Source: an uncultured bacterium (lineage in GTDB: Bacteria; Cyanobacteriota; Vampirovibrionia; Gastranaerophilales; Gastranaerophilaceae). From it: 6,084 bases of DNA. The stretch covers positions 4,192-10,275 of the forward strand of contig CAPYQR010000019.1 in the NCBI GenBank assembly GCA_948742005.1, in the 5' to 3' direction. The notes under the pieces were generated by a model. The model saw only the letters and a list, made by a program, of their open reading frames with translations. It was not told the DNA's origin and ran no database searches. A program made the translations under genes and the position numbers. Shown in pieces: positions 1 to 5,971 of this stretch (positions are counted from its first letter, which is position 1; the number at the start of each line of letters is the position of its first letter).

Positions 1-209
1 TCAAGAATTTTAAAAGCTGAATCGTAATTTTTAGTTGCGTATAATGCCATAGCTTTTTGGATTGATTCATCTTTAACTTTTTGTTCTGAAGCTTGCGCGT
101 TTTGATGAGGAGTAATTAAAAAAAGCGTAAAAAATAAAAGCAGGATAACATTTGACATTTTTTTGCGCAAAATTATGTTAAGATTTTTTTTAAATAAAAT
201 ATTTTTCAA
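1..209 (-). CDS. Exported TPR-like repeat protein, N-terminal part only
   Basis: Partial gene running leftward out of the window; 69 codons are visible. The frame encodes a basic N-region (about residues 1-18), a hydrophobic core (about 20-34, with VILLLFFTLFLI) and a signal-peptidase-like site N-A-Q-A before Ser41. From about residue 49 a helical stretch (QKAMALYATKNYDSAFKIL) matches the spacing of the first helices of a tetratricopeptide repeat. I chose the TTG at 209 because AGAGGA lies 7 nt upstream (217-222). In-frame alternatives are TTG at 170 and ATG at 158, but neither has such a ribosome site. The product is probably secreted or periplasmic and involved in protein-protein contacts; nothing visible gives a more specific role. 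It is divergent from the LCP gene. The call is moderately sure for export and weaker for TPR, since only one repeat is seen. Confidence 0.72.
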   Translation of the reverse strand, partial: MKNILFKKNLNIILRKKMSNVILLLFFTLFLITPHQNAQASEQKVKDESIQKAMALYATKNYDSAFKIL

Positions 210-342
210 AAACCCATCCTCTTTTGTAATCCAATCTAATAAAATATTATACCAAAAAATACTATTTGTGTATTTTTTATTTTAGTATAGTATAGTAATA
301 TAATAAAATATAATACAATAAAATAACAAGATTGATATAAAA
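210..342. promoter_or_regulatory. Divergent intergenic promoter region
   Basis: This gap separates the leftward TPR-like gene and the rightward LCP gene and must hold promoters for both. It is almost pure A/T. On the plus strand, several -10-like hexamers follow one another (TATAGT at 286 and 291, TATAAT at 299 and 309), with only a poor -35 (TTGTGT at 266-271). On the minus strand a TATAAT lies at 252-247 with no convincing -35. Because A/T-rich DNA produces such hexamers by chance, I do not assign exact promoters. Confidence 0.4.
254..278. repeat. Inverted repeat, 9-bp arms, in divergent intergenic region
   Basis: AAAAAATAC (254-262) and GTATTTTTT (270-278) are perfect reverse complements around a 7-nt centre. 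The repeat lies midway between two divergent genes, where a dimeric regulator could act on both. Arms this A/T-rich in such a background could be fortuitous. It is not GC-rich enough for a classical terminator, and no gene ends here. Confidence 0.35.
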
Positions 343-1617
343 ATGAACAGCGGTTTAGAAGATAAAACACAAATATACAGAATTCCCATAAAAACGCAGT
401 ACAGAAGAAAAAAAAGACATCCGAAGCCAAACAATAATTTTCAAGCATTTTATTTTTTAAATTACACGGATCTCCCATTAAAAAGTGCAGCATCCGGCGT
501 AAATTCGCCGATTGATTTAAATTTTAATTTTTCTCCAAAAAGGCAAAATATTCTGCTTATGGGGATTGATGCCGCTACCAACGTTAAAGATCCTTTTAAG
601 GGAAACCGTTCGGATACAATGCTTTTGATCAGTATTGCACCTTACGGAAGAAATGTTAATGTTATTTCTATTCCGAGGGATTCAAAAGTTTATATAGCAG
701 GTAAAAACAGGGCAGATAAAATCAACCATGCTTTCGCGTTCGGCGGGGCAAAGCTTGCAGTTAGAACTATTGAGGAGAGCTTTGGAGTCAAGATTAATAA
801 TTATGTTGCAATTTCAAACGAAGGGGTAATCAAGATGATTGATACCCTTGGGGGGTTGCCTATTTATATTGAAAAAAACATGAAATATGATGATTATACG
901 GCAAAGCTTCATATTAATTTAAAACAAGGCAATCAAGTTCTCTCCGGCAAAGAAACAGAGGGGTATTTGAGATTCAGGCATGATAATTTCGGCGATATCG
1001 GCAGAATAAGACGCCAGCAATGGTTTTTTAATGCTTTGATTTCGCGCCTTAAAGACCCGACAGTTATTGTAAAACTTCCCGAGTTGTTGAAGATTTTGCC
1101 TAATTATATTCAAACAGATGTTTCAGGATATGAACTTGCGAAATTTATTGCAATGGCAAAAAACGTTGATATTTCCTCAATCCAAATTGCAACAATCCCA
1201 GGCGCTCCATCTACCAAAAGCAATATAAGCTATTGGATTGTTGATCCTGAAAAAACGCAGGAATTAATAGATAACATGGTTTATCGAAATAAACAGGATA
1301 TAGAACTTAAAGATTTATCAATCGGAATTTTATACGCAGAAGCCAAATCGACAGAAGCACAACTCTTAAAAGAAGAATTGGAAAGACAAGGCGCGCAGGT
1401 CAAGATGCAGACATCTTCAAATGTTCAAAAAGACATTGTTGCAATACATAATTTAAGTATTGCAGGCGAAACAATTGCAGACATTAAAAAATTAATCCCT
1501 GATATTAAAGATAAACACACAATCTATGATCCGATTGGTATGAACCGCGCAGGAAAAGATTTTACAATTGTTTTATCTGCAAACGCCGATATAAAACAAG
1601 CATCTAATGCTCAGTAG
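343..1617 (+). CDS. LytR-CpsA-Psr (LCP) family protein with LytR_C domain
   Basis: LCP enzymes transfer polyprenyl-phosphate-linked glycopolymers onto the cell wall or related envelope acceptors. The LCP core spans about residues 67-235. It carries the expected catalytic and lipid-phosphate-binding residues: Asp76 in LLMGID, Arg89/Asp91 in NRSD, Arg112/Asp113 in IPRD, Lys126 in ADKINHA, and the Arg-rich segment RFRHD (210-214) to GRIRRQQ (220-226). A LytR_C-type domain follows at about 325-412 (LSIGILYAEA to DFTIVLSA). Length (424) suits the two-domain form. Most family members have an N-terminal transmembrane helix. Here residues 1-66 are basic then polar (RRKKRHPK, then FQAFYFLNYTDLPLK) with no adequate hydrophobic span, and the other two frames do not supply one. 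No Shine-Dalgarno precedes the ATG at 343, so the start rests on the open frame. Family assignment is firm; the polymer substrate is unknown. Confidence 0.93.
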   Translation: MNSGLEDKTQIYRIPIKTQYRRKKRHPKPNNNFQAFYFLNYTDLPLKSAASGVNSPIDLNFNFSPKRQNILLMGIDAATNVKDPFKGNRSDTMLLISIAPYGRNVNVISIPRDSKVYIAGKNRADKINHAFAFGGAKLAVRTIEESFGVKINNYVAISNEGVIKMIDTLGGLPIYIEKNMKYDDYTAKLHINLKQGNQVLSGKETEGYLRFRHDNFGDIGRIRRQQWFFNALISRLKDPTVIVKLPELLKILPNYIQTDVSGYELAKFIAMAKNVDISSIQIATIPGAPSTKSNISYWIVDPEKTQELIDNMVYRNKQDIELKDLSIGILYAEAKSTEAQLLKEELERQGAQVKMQTSSNVQKDIVAIHNLSIAGETIADIKKLIPDIKDKHTIYDPIGMNRAGKDFTIVLSANADIKQASNAQ

Positions 1618-1725
1618 GTTTTATTTTTATAATTTTAAAAAATACATTGAATAGATTATAAAATTTCGCGCTAAACTGTTCTTTAGGTTGATTTAATTAA
1701 TTTTAAGATATAAGACAATCATTTT

Positions 1726-1914
1726 ATGATGTTAAATCAAAATGAAAAATATCTTTTAAAATATATTTCAAATATTAATAACGAGCAAGAGAAAAAAGAA
1801 GATTTAATCAGTCTTTTGAACCGTTTCGGGATTAAAATTCAATTTCGTGATTATAATTGCGTTTATCAAATAATTGATGAATTAAATTATTCTTGCTGTG
1901 ATTTAAAGATTTAA
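1726..1914 (+). CDS. Small hypothetical protein, 62 residues
   Basis: I do not recognise this protein. It is a charged, probably helical polypeptide (NNEQEKKEDLISLLNRFG) with a Cys-Cys pair near the C-terminus (SCCDLKI), no signal peptide and no membrane segment. It lies in the same orientation between the LCP gene (108 bp upstream) and the CHASE2-GGDEF gene (42 bp downstream). No ribosome-binding site is visible. A weak promoter-like pair, TTGATT (1688-1693) and TATAAG (1709-1714) with a short 15-nt spacer, would give an almost leaderless message; the second Met codon (1729) is an equally good start. The amino-acid mix looks like that of a real protein rather than random A/T translation. Confidence is moderate only. 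Confidence 0.5.
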   Translation: MMLNQNEKYLLKYISNINNEQEKKEDLISLLNRFGIKIQFRDYNCVYQIIDELNYSCCDLKI

Positions 1915-1956
1915 ACATTTTTTTATTTTAAGATTTTGTCATTTTAAGGAAATAAT

Positions 1957-3750
1957 ATGAAAATTGATTTAAAAAAATTTTTACTTTATTTTATAAGCGC
2001 AATTATTGTCTTGACGATAATTTTATCTGTTTCGCTTTTAGGAAACTTCAAAACATTCCGCGATTTTTGTGCAAAAATTGAACAAAGCTCCTTTGATTTG
2101 AGGCAGCATTTGATTACAAAATATAAAAAACCAAATAAAAATATTGTAATTATTGCGCTTGATAATGAATCTTATGAATATATTATGGATAAAGAGGGTG
2201 AATGGCCTGTTTCGCGCAGAGTTTGGGCAGAAACAATTAATAATCTTGAAAAGGTTAATCCTGATAAAATTGTTTTTGACCTTTTGTTTGTGAAGCCTAA
2301 TTTGAACGATAAAGAAGCAGATTTGGCGCTTGTTGATGCAGTTAAAAAAAATAAAAATGTATATTTATCAATGAATTTTGATTATACGGATAAAGATGTG
2401 AGAACGCCTGTTGTTCTTGATAAAAAACTAAGACTTCAAATTGATGTTGATGATAAAAATGTCTTAAATAACGATTACACTGCTTTTACAAATGTTAGAG
2501 CGGTTATGAAAAGCTTGAGTGAAGTTAGCAATAAAATTGCATCAATAAATGTTAATCGGGATAATGACGGAATAATTAGAAACGCAACTCCAATCTATTA
2601 TTATCAGGAAGATTTTTATCCGAATTTATCTCTTCTGGTGGGAATGGATTTGTTGAATCAAGATAAATTAAAATATGAAAATAATAAATTAATTATTGAT
2701 GAAAACCACTTTATTCCTCTTGATTTTACAAAAAGAACAATTTTGAATTGGTATGGCGTAAGCAAAACTTTTGAGCATATTCCTTTTTGGAAAGTCAACA
2801 AGGCAATTAAAGAAAATAATATTAAATTTTTAGAACAAAATTTTAAAAACAAGATAATTTACATTGGAACAACGGCAACAAGTTTGTCTGACATAAAAAG
2901 TGTTCCGATTGATGCAAATTTATCGGGTGTAGAATTAAATGCGACATTTTTAAATAATATTTTGGATTCAAATTTTATCAAAAAAACTTCTTTTAAAATT
3001 GATTTAATAATTACAATTTTACTTTCGTTTTTTGTCGGATATTTTGTTTTAAAAATTAATTCTGTTTCAAAAACAATTCTTGTTCTTGCTTTGACATTAA
3101 TTTTATACACAATTTCAAGCGTTTTTCTGATGGCAAAATTTAATCTTTGGATTTCCCTTGTTTTGCCTTATATTGCAACAATAATAACATTTATGCTGGT
3201 ATATTTGGAAAAATATTTGCTAAAATCTAAAGATTATGAACAAACCTATAAGCTTGCCGTAACAGACGGTCTTACCCAGCTTTATAATCATAGATATTTC
3301 CAAGAGCAAATGAATATCCAGCTGAATAATTATAAAAGATACTCAACCCCTTTTTCCCTTATTATGATTGATATTGATTTCTTTAAAAAATTTAACGATA
3401 CCTATGGACATCAATCCGGTGATTGCGTTTTAAAACAAGTTGCAAATATTTTGAAAAGAAATTCAAGAACTTCAGACATTGCTTGCCGCTACGGAGGCGA
3501 AGAAATGGCTATTATTTTGACAAATACATCAAATCCTGATGCAATTACAACAGCGCAAAAAATTTGTCAGGCAGTCAGAGAAATGCCTTTTACCCTTGTA
3601 AATAATGAAAAAGTTAACGTTACAATAAGCGTTGGCGTTGCAAGCGTTGATGAACAAATTGAAAAAACCCAAGAATTAATTGAATATTGCGATAAATGCC
3701 TCTATAAGGCAAAAGAAAACGGACGTAATCAGGTTGTTTTTGAAGCTTAA
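1957..3750 (+). CDS. CHASE2 sensor diguanylate cyclase (CHASE2-GGDEF)
   Basis: Membrane-bound enzyme predicted to make cyclic di-GMP from two GTP in response to an extracytoplasmic signal. Order of parts: transmembrane helix at about 8-29; CHASE2 domain at about 40-335 (SSFDLRQHL, IVIIALDNES, WPVSRRVWAETINNL, IVFDLLF, IIYIGTTATSLSD, GVELNATFLNNIL); three transmembrane helices at about 349-417; short linker; GGDEF domain at about 430-595. The GGDEF domain begins with AVTDGLTQLYNHRYF and has the metal-binding Asp472 in MIDIDFFKKFND. The signature is GGEEM (513-517) with Met in place of the usual final Phe. Five residues before it is RTSD (504-507), an intact RxxD inhibitory site, so product feedback is expected. 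The start is supported by AAGGA 7-8 nt before ATG. Four membrane helices put CHASE2 outside and GGDEF inside. It converges on the PiT-like gene with 7 bp between stops. Confidence 0.95.
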   Translation: MKIDLKKFLLYFISAIIVLTIILSVSLLGNFKTFRDFCAKIEQSSFDLRQHLITKYKKPNKNIVIIALDNESYEYIMDKEGEWPVSRRVWAETINNLEKVNPDKIVFDLLFVKPNLNDKEADLALVDAVKKNKNVYLSMNFDYTDKDVRTPVVLDKKLRLQIDVDDKNVLNNDYTAFTNVRAVMKSLSEVSNKIASINVNRDNDGIIRNATPIYYYQEDFYPNLSLLVGMDLLNQDKLKYENNKLIIDENHFIPLDFTKRTILNWYGVSKTFEHIPFWKVNKAIKENNIKFLEQNFKNKIIYIGTTATSLSDIKSVPIDANLSGVELNATFLNNILDSNFIKKTSFKIDLIITILLSFFVGYFVLKINSVSKTILVLALTLILYTISSVFLMAKFNLWISLVLPYIATIITFMLVYLEKYLLKSKDYEQTYKLAVTDGLTQLYNHRYFQEQMNIQLNNYKRYSTPFSLIMIDIDFFKKFNDTYGHQSGDCVLKQVANILKRNSRTSDIACRYGGEEMAIILTNTSNPDAITTAQKICQAVREMPFTLVNNEKVNVTISVGVASVDEQIEKTQELIEYCDKCLYKAKENGRNQVVFEA

Positions 3751-3757
3751 CATTGAT

Positions 3758-4756
3758 TTATTGATTAAAATAATGTGTAAATATTTCAATTATTCTTTGA
3801 TGATTATTCAAAACAAATACAACGCTGATTGAAACAATAAGCCCTATTATGGCTTTTGTTATGTCTTTAATTACGTGTTTATAAACCTTTTTTTCCGTTA
3901 TAAAACGTAATCTGTTATAAAGCGCTATTTCTCTTCCTGCTAAAACTCCTAAAAAGACCCAGGTTGTTGACATTGGGATGGTGTTGATGTTTTGAAAATA
4001 TAGTAAAATCAGCGCATAAATAATGTCGATTATTGTTGCCGAGCGGACATCCTGAGTGTTTGTTTTTAATTTGATAATGTTTTGTATTTCTCCGCCGCGC
4101 TTGTAGCATATTATGTATAAATAAGCAACAAATACAACAAGCGTTAAAATCATTTGAACAAATGTTAATTTTCTTGGCAAAAATACATATAAAACCGCTC
4201 CGTCCTGCAAAAGCCAGGCGCTCCATAAAAACGCAGTAGATAACCATTTTGCGGTTATCCAGGATTTAGAGATATTATTTTTTTTGTATAAAAATATTTT
4301 TTCAACTCTACGCGCTATGAAAAAATAAAGAATTAAAGATACAATTAAGGCTGTTGTATAACCAAAAAATGATTTTGCTATCATCATGCCCATTACAGTA
4401 CTTGATGAAAAAATACTGACTATTAAAAAAGATGTCGCAACGGGTATGCCTTTTTTTGTAAGTAAAATCAAAATAATCGGAGGTAAAATATGCCACCAAT
4501 AAAATTCATCAGGAAATGGAATCTTGGTTAATCTTCCAAATGCCATATCTCCATCATTAACAAACCAGCCCACAACAAAAGTCAAAACAAGAATTATACT
4601 GGTATAAAGCCAAACCATCCAGACAGGGCGGTTTTTTGTTGTTGATAAAAAAGTTCCTAAAGTTTGGATAACATCATTTGAAATGCAAGCATAAAGGGAC
4701 AATAAAAACCCTATAATCATAAAACAATTGCTTGGCGTTATATTTAATATATCCAT
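3758..4756 (-). CDS. PiT (SLC20)-like anion permease, probable phosphate transporter
   Basis: Polytopic inner-membrane protein of 332 residues with roughly ten hydrophobic segments. Two features recall the PiT inorganic phosphate transporters: an N-terminal SNDVIQTLGTF (26-36) at the place of the GANDVANA signature, and PMSTTWVFLGVLAGREIA (261-278), close to the PVSTTH..GAIAG motif. Two weaker half-motifs lie between them, IPVATSFLIVS (104-114) and QDGAVLYVFLPRKL (184-197), in keeping with an internally duplicated inverted fold. It is shorter than classical PiT permeases (about 400-500 residues) and its first signature is altered, so it belongs to a divergent branch; phosphate is a guess from the fold, not shown. 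AAGGA lies 3 nt from the ATG, an unusually short gap. It is 13 bp downstream of yebC on the same strand and is probably co-transcribed with it. Confidence 0.72.
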   Translation of the reverse strand: MDILNITPSNCFMIIGFLLSLYACISNDVIQTLGTFLSTTKNRPVWMVWLYTSIILVLTFVVGWFVNDGDMAFGRLTKIPFPDEFYWWHILPPIILILLTKKGIPVATSFLIVSIFSSSTVMGMMIAKSFFGYTTALIVSLILYFFIARRVEKIFLYKKNNISKSWITAKWLSTAFLWSAWLLQDGAVLYVFLPRKLTFVQMILTLVVFVAYLYIICYKRGGEIQNIIKLKTNTQDVRSATIIDIIYALILLYFQNINTIPMSTTWVFLGVLAGREIALYNRLRFITEKKVYKHVIKDITKAIIGLIVSISVVFVLNNHQRIIEIFTHYFNQ

Positions 4757-4769
4757 ACTTCCTTAATTT

Positions 4770-5564
4770 TTATATGTCCAAAGATTCCATAATTTTATCA
4801 TCTGCTTCAAAGTTAGAATAAACATTTTGAACATCGTCATGTTCGTCTAATTTTTCAAGTAACAACATAACTTTTCTTGCAATTTCCGAATCTGTTATTT
4901 CGCAAGAATTAGATGGAATCCTTGTTAAATCTGCGCTTTTGATTGTGTAGCCTAAATTTTCAAGCCCTTTTGCAGTATTTTCAAGGTTTTGTGTTGATGT
5001 TTTGATTTTATAATCATCATCATCTTCATCTTCCCAAACATCCATTGGGTCAAATTCCATGGAATCTTCAAATAATTTATCAAAATCAAACATTTTAACC
5101 TGTTCTTTTGAACGTTTATCTGCTTCAACGGGTTTAGCAATGGAAATTAATCCGCAGGGCTCGAAAATCCAACCAACACAGCCTGTTTCTCCGAGGTTTC
5201 CGCCAAATTTTGTGAAATAGCTTCTGATATCTCCTGCGGTTCTGTTTCTGTTATCTGTTGCAGCCTCGATAAAAACCGCAACCCCGCCTGCGCCGTAGCC
5301 TTCGTAGGTTATTTCTTCAAAATTATCTCCTGCAAGGTTGCCCGCACCCTTGTCAATTGCGCGTTTTATCGTGTCGTTGGGTAAACCGCCTGCTTTTGCT
5401 TTTTCAACAGCGGTTCTTAAACGGAAATTCCCGTTTAAATCTGCCCCGCCGATTTTTGCGGCGATTATTATTTCTCTTGAAAATTTAGCAAAATTAACTC
5501 CGCGCGCAGCGTCTGCTTTTGCTTTTTTGTGTTTGATATTTGCCCATTTGGAATGTCCTGACAT
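4770..5564 (-). CDS. yebC: YebC/PmpR/TACO1 family protein
   Basis: Conserved cytosolic protein. Family members have been described both as DNA-binding regulators (PmpR) and, like mitochondrial TACO1, as factors that help ribosomes through difficult (proline-rich) stretches. The start is unmistakable: MSGHSKWANIKHKKAKADAARG, followed by FAKFSREI, GGLPNDTIKRAI, YEGYGAGGVAVFIEAATDNRNRTA, and FGGNLGETGCVGWIFE. The C-terminal part has the usual LENLGYTIKSADLTRIPSN and DEHDDVQNVYSNFE. AAAGGA sits 6 nt before ATG. At 264 residues it is about 15-20 longer than common members. The extra length lies at about 150-188, an acidic linker (FDFDKLFEDSMEFDPMD, then EDEDDDD) where other members have a shorter loop. 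It is first gene of a two-gene unit with the PiT-like permease and has its own promoter candidate directly upstream. Confidence 0.97.
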   Translation of the reverse strand: MSGHSKWANIKHKKAKADAARGVNFAKFSREIIIAAKIGGADLNGNFRLRTAVEKAKAGGLPNDTIKRAIDKGAGNLAGDNFEEITYEGYGAGGVAVFIEAATDNRNRTAGDIRSYFTKFGGNLGETGCVGWIFEPCGLISIAKPVEADKRSKEQVKMFDFDKLFEDSMEFDPMDVWEDEDDDDYKIKTSTQNLENTAKGLENLGYTIKSADLTRIPSNSCEITDSEIARKVMLLLEKLDEHDDVQNVYSNFEADDKIMESLDI

Positions 5565-5567
5565 AAA

Positions 5568-5620
5568 AAATCCTTTTAATTAAGTTCTTTTATCTAATTA
5601 GAACATAATTAAAAGGATTT
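5568..5620. repeat. Large imperfect palindrome across the yebC promoter and ribosome site
   Basis: AAATCCTTTTAATTA (5568-5582) is the exact reverse complement of 5606-5620. After one A/A mismatch the symmetry resumes with GTTC (5584-5587) against GAAC (5601-5604). Total: 19 paired bases in 53 bp with a central 13-nt gap. One arm covers the yebC Shine-Dalgarno site, the other lies in the -35/-10 spacer. If transcription starts near 5590, the RNA holds only one arm, so the dyad would act as DNA (operator). If a transcript reads in from upstream, both arms are present and the hairpin would hide the ribosome site. Confidence 0.65.
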
Positions 5621-5625
5621 ATCAA
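5597..5625 (-). promoter_or_regulatory. Promoter for yebC
   Basis: On the minus strand TTGATA (5625-5620) and TCTAAT (5602-5597) are separated by exactly 17 nt. Each differs from the sigma-70-type consensus by one or two bases. Transcription would begin near 5590, giving a leader of about 26 nt that contains the AAAGGA ribosome site of yebC. The promoter lies inside the large palindrome at 5568-5620. Confidence 0.6.
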
Positions 5626-5801
5626 GAATTAAACATATATCTAAAACGAGTATATCTTCATTCCTTACAAATTCAATATGATATCCTAAAACCTCCAAAA
5701 TATCCTGAACTTCATCAAATCTAACAGTTTTTCTTCTTAAAATAAACACAATAAAAGAATAATTCATTTAACATTTCGCCAGAATGAGGCGGATTAAACA
5801 T
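5609..5801 (-). pseudogene. Decayed HigA/XRE-type antitoxin gene
   Basis: Two short overlapping frames look like pieces of a helix-turn-helix antitoxin. The first starts at ATG 5801 behind a G-rich ribosome site and reads MFNPPHSGEMLNELF, the characteristic opening of HigA/VapI antitoxins (NPPHPGEIL..). It runs off into unrelated residues and stops at 5721 after 26 codons. The second, one base out of phase (ATG 5767 to stop 5609, 52 codons), contains RRKTVRFDEVQDILEVLGYH then IEFV, the usual C-terminal end of XRE-type regulators. Most of the DNA-binding helices are missing, so this is a deletion plus frameshift, or fused scraps of two antitoxins. No HigB toxin is recognisable upstream. A run of A9 then G6 (minus strand, 5824-5810) precedes the first ATG. 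Its 3' end runs into the yebC palindrome. Confidence 0.55.
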
Positions 5802-5881
5802 ATTTATTTCCCCCCTTTTTTTTTCTTTAACGATAATCCTAATAATAACTTTTATAGATTTACAAATATTAATCTTTAGTC

Positions 5882-5909
5882 TTGAATTTTGCAGTAAATA
5901 AGGTATAAT
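5882..5909 (+). promoter_or_regulatory. Promoter for predicted antisense RNA
   Basis: TTGAAT (5882-5887) and a perfect TATAAT (5904-5909) with a 16-nt spacer. The expected start is near 5916-5919 (A/G), exactly where a stable stem begins (5916-5923 paired with 5964-5971). No plus-strand gene with a ribosome site follows, which favours a non-coding product. Confidence 0.6.
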
Positions 5910-5915
5910 GGATAT

Positions 5916-5971
5916 ATAGGGAAAAGCTCCCAGGAGCTGCAATATCCTAAGAGCTTACTTAACTTCCCTAT
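5916..5971 (-). terminator. Nested hairpin after the 25-residue ORF, possible terminator
   Basis: Read on the minus strand, the ORF's stop codon lies in the first arm of the nested hairpin described for the antisense RNA. The inner hairpin AGCTC-CTGG-GAGCT (5938-5925) is followed by TTTT then CCC. The U-run is short, so termination may be inefficient, but no better 3' end exists before the antitoxin remnant at 5801. Confidence 0.4.

Noticed and set aside
236..493. 85-residue minus-strand hydrophobic frame over the LCP start
   Set aside because: Phe/Tyr/Leu-rich translation of A/T-rich DNA, antisense to the LCP N-terminus and without start signals. I considered whether it explained the missing LCP anchor; it does not.
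1618..1725. Promoter TTGAAT (1647-1652) after the LCP gene
   Set aside because: At 17 nt downstream the sequence is GCTAAA, too far from TATAAT to support a call in such A/T-rich DNA.
3751..3800. Bidirectional terminator between the convergent cyclase and permease genes
   Set aside because: Only 7 bp separate the stops, and no GC-containing stem with T-run is visible on either strand.
5338..5583. 81-residue plus-strand frame opposite yebC
   Set aside because: Entirely antisense to the conserved N-terminal half of yebC, with no ribosome site; a shadow of yebC codon usage.
5802..5942. Extension of the antitoxin remnant upstream to Met at 5942
   Set aside because: The upstream part (Ile/Lys-rich) has no antitoxin or HigB character and no ribosome site, whereas the HigA-like opening and G-rich ribosome site mark 5801 as the start.
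5916..5971. Nested hairpin as a tRNA, 6S RNA or riboswitch
   Set aside because: No cloverleaf or CCA end, too short for 6S, and no known aptamer core recognised; the context fits an antisense RNA.
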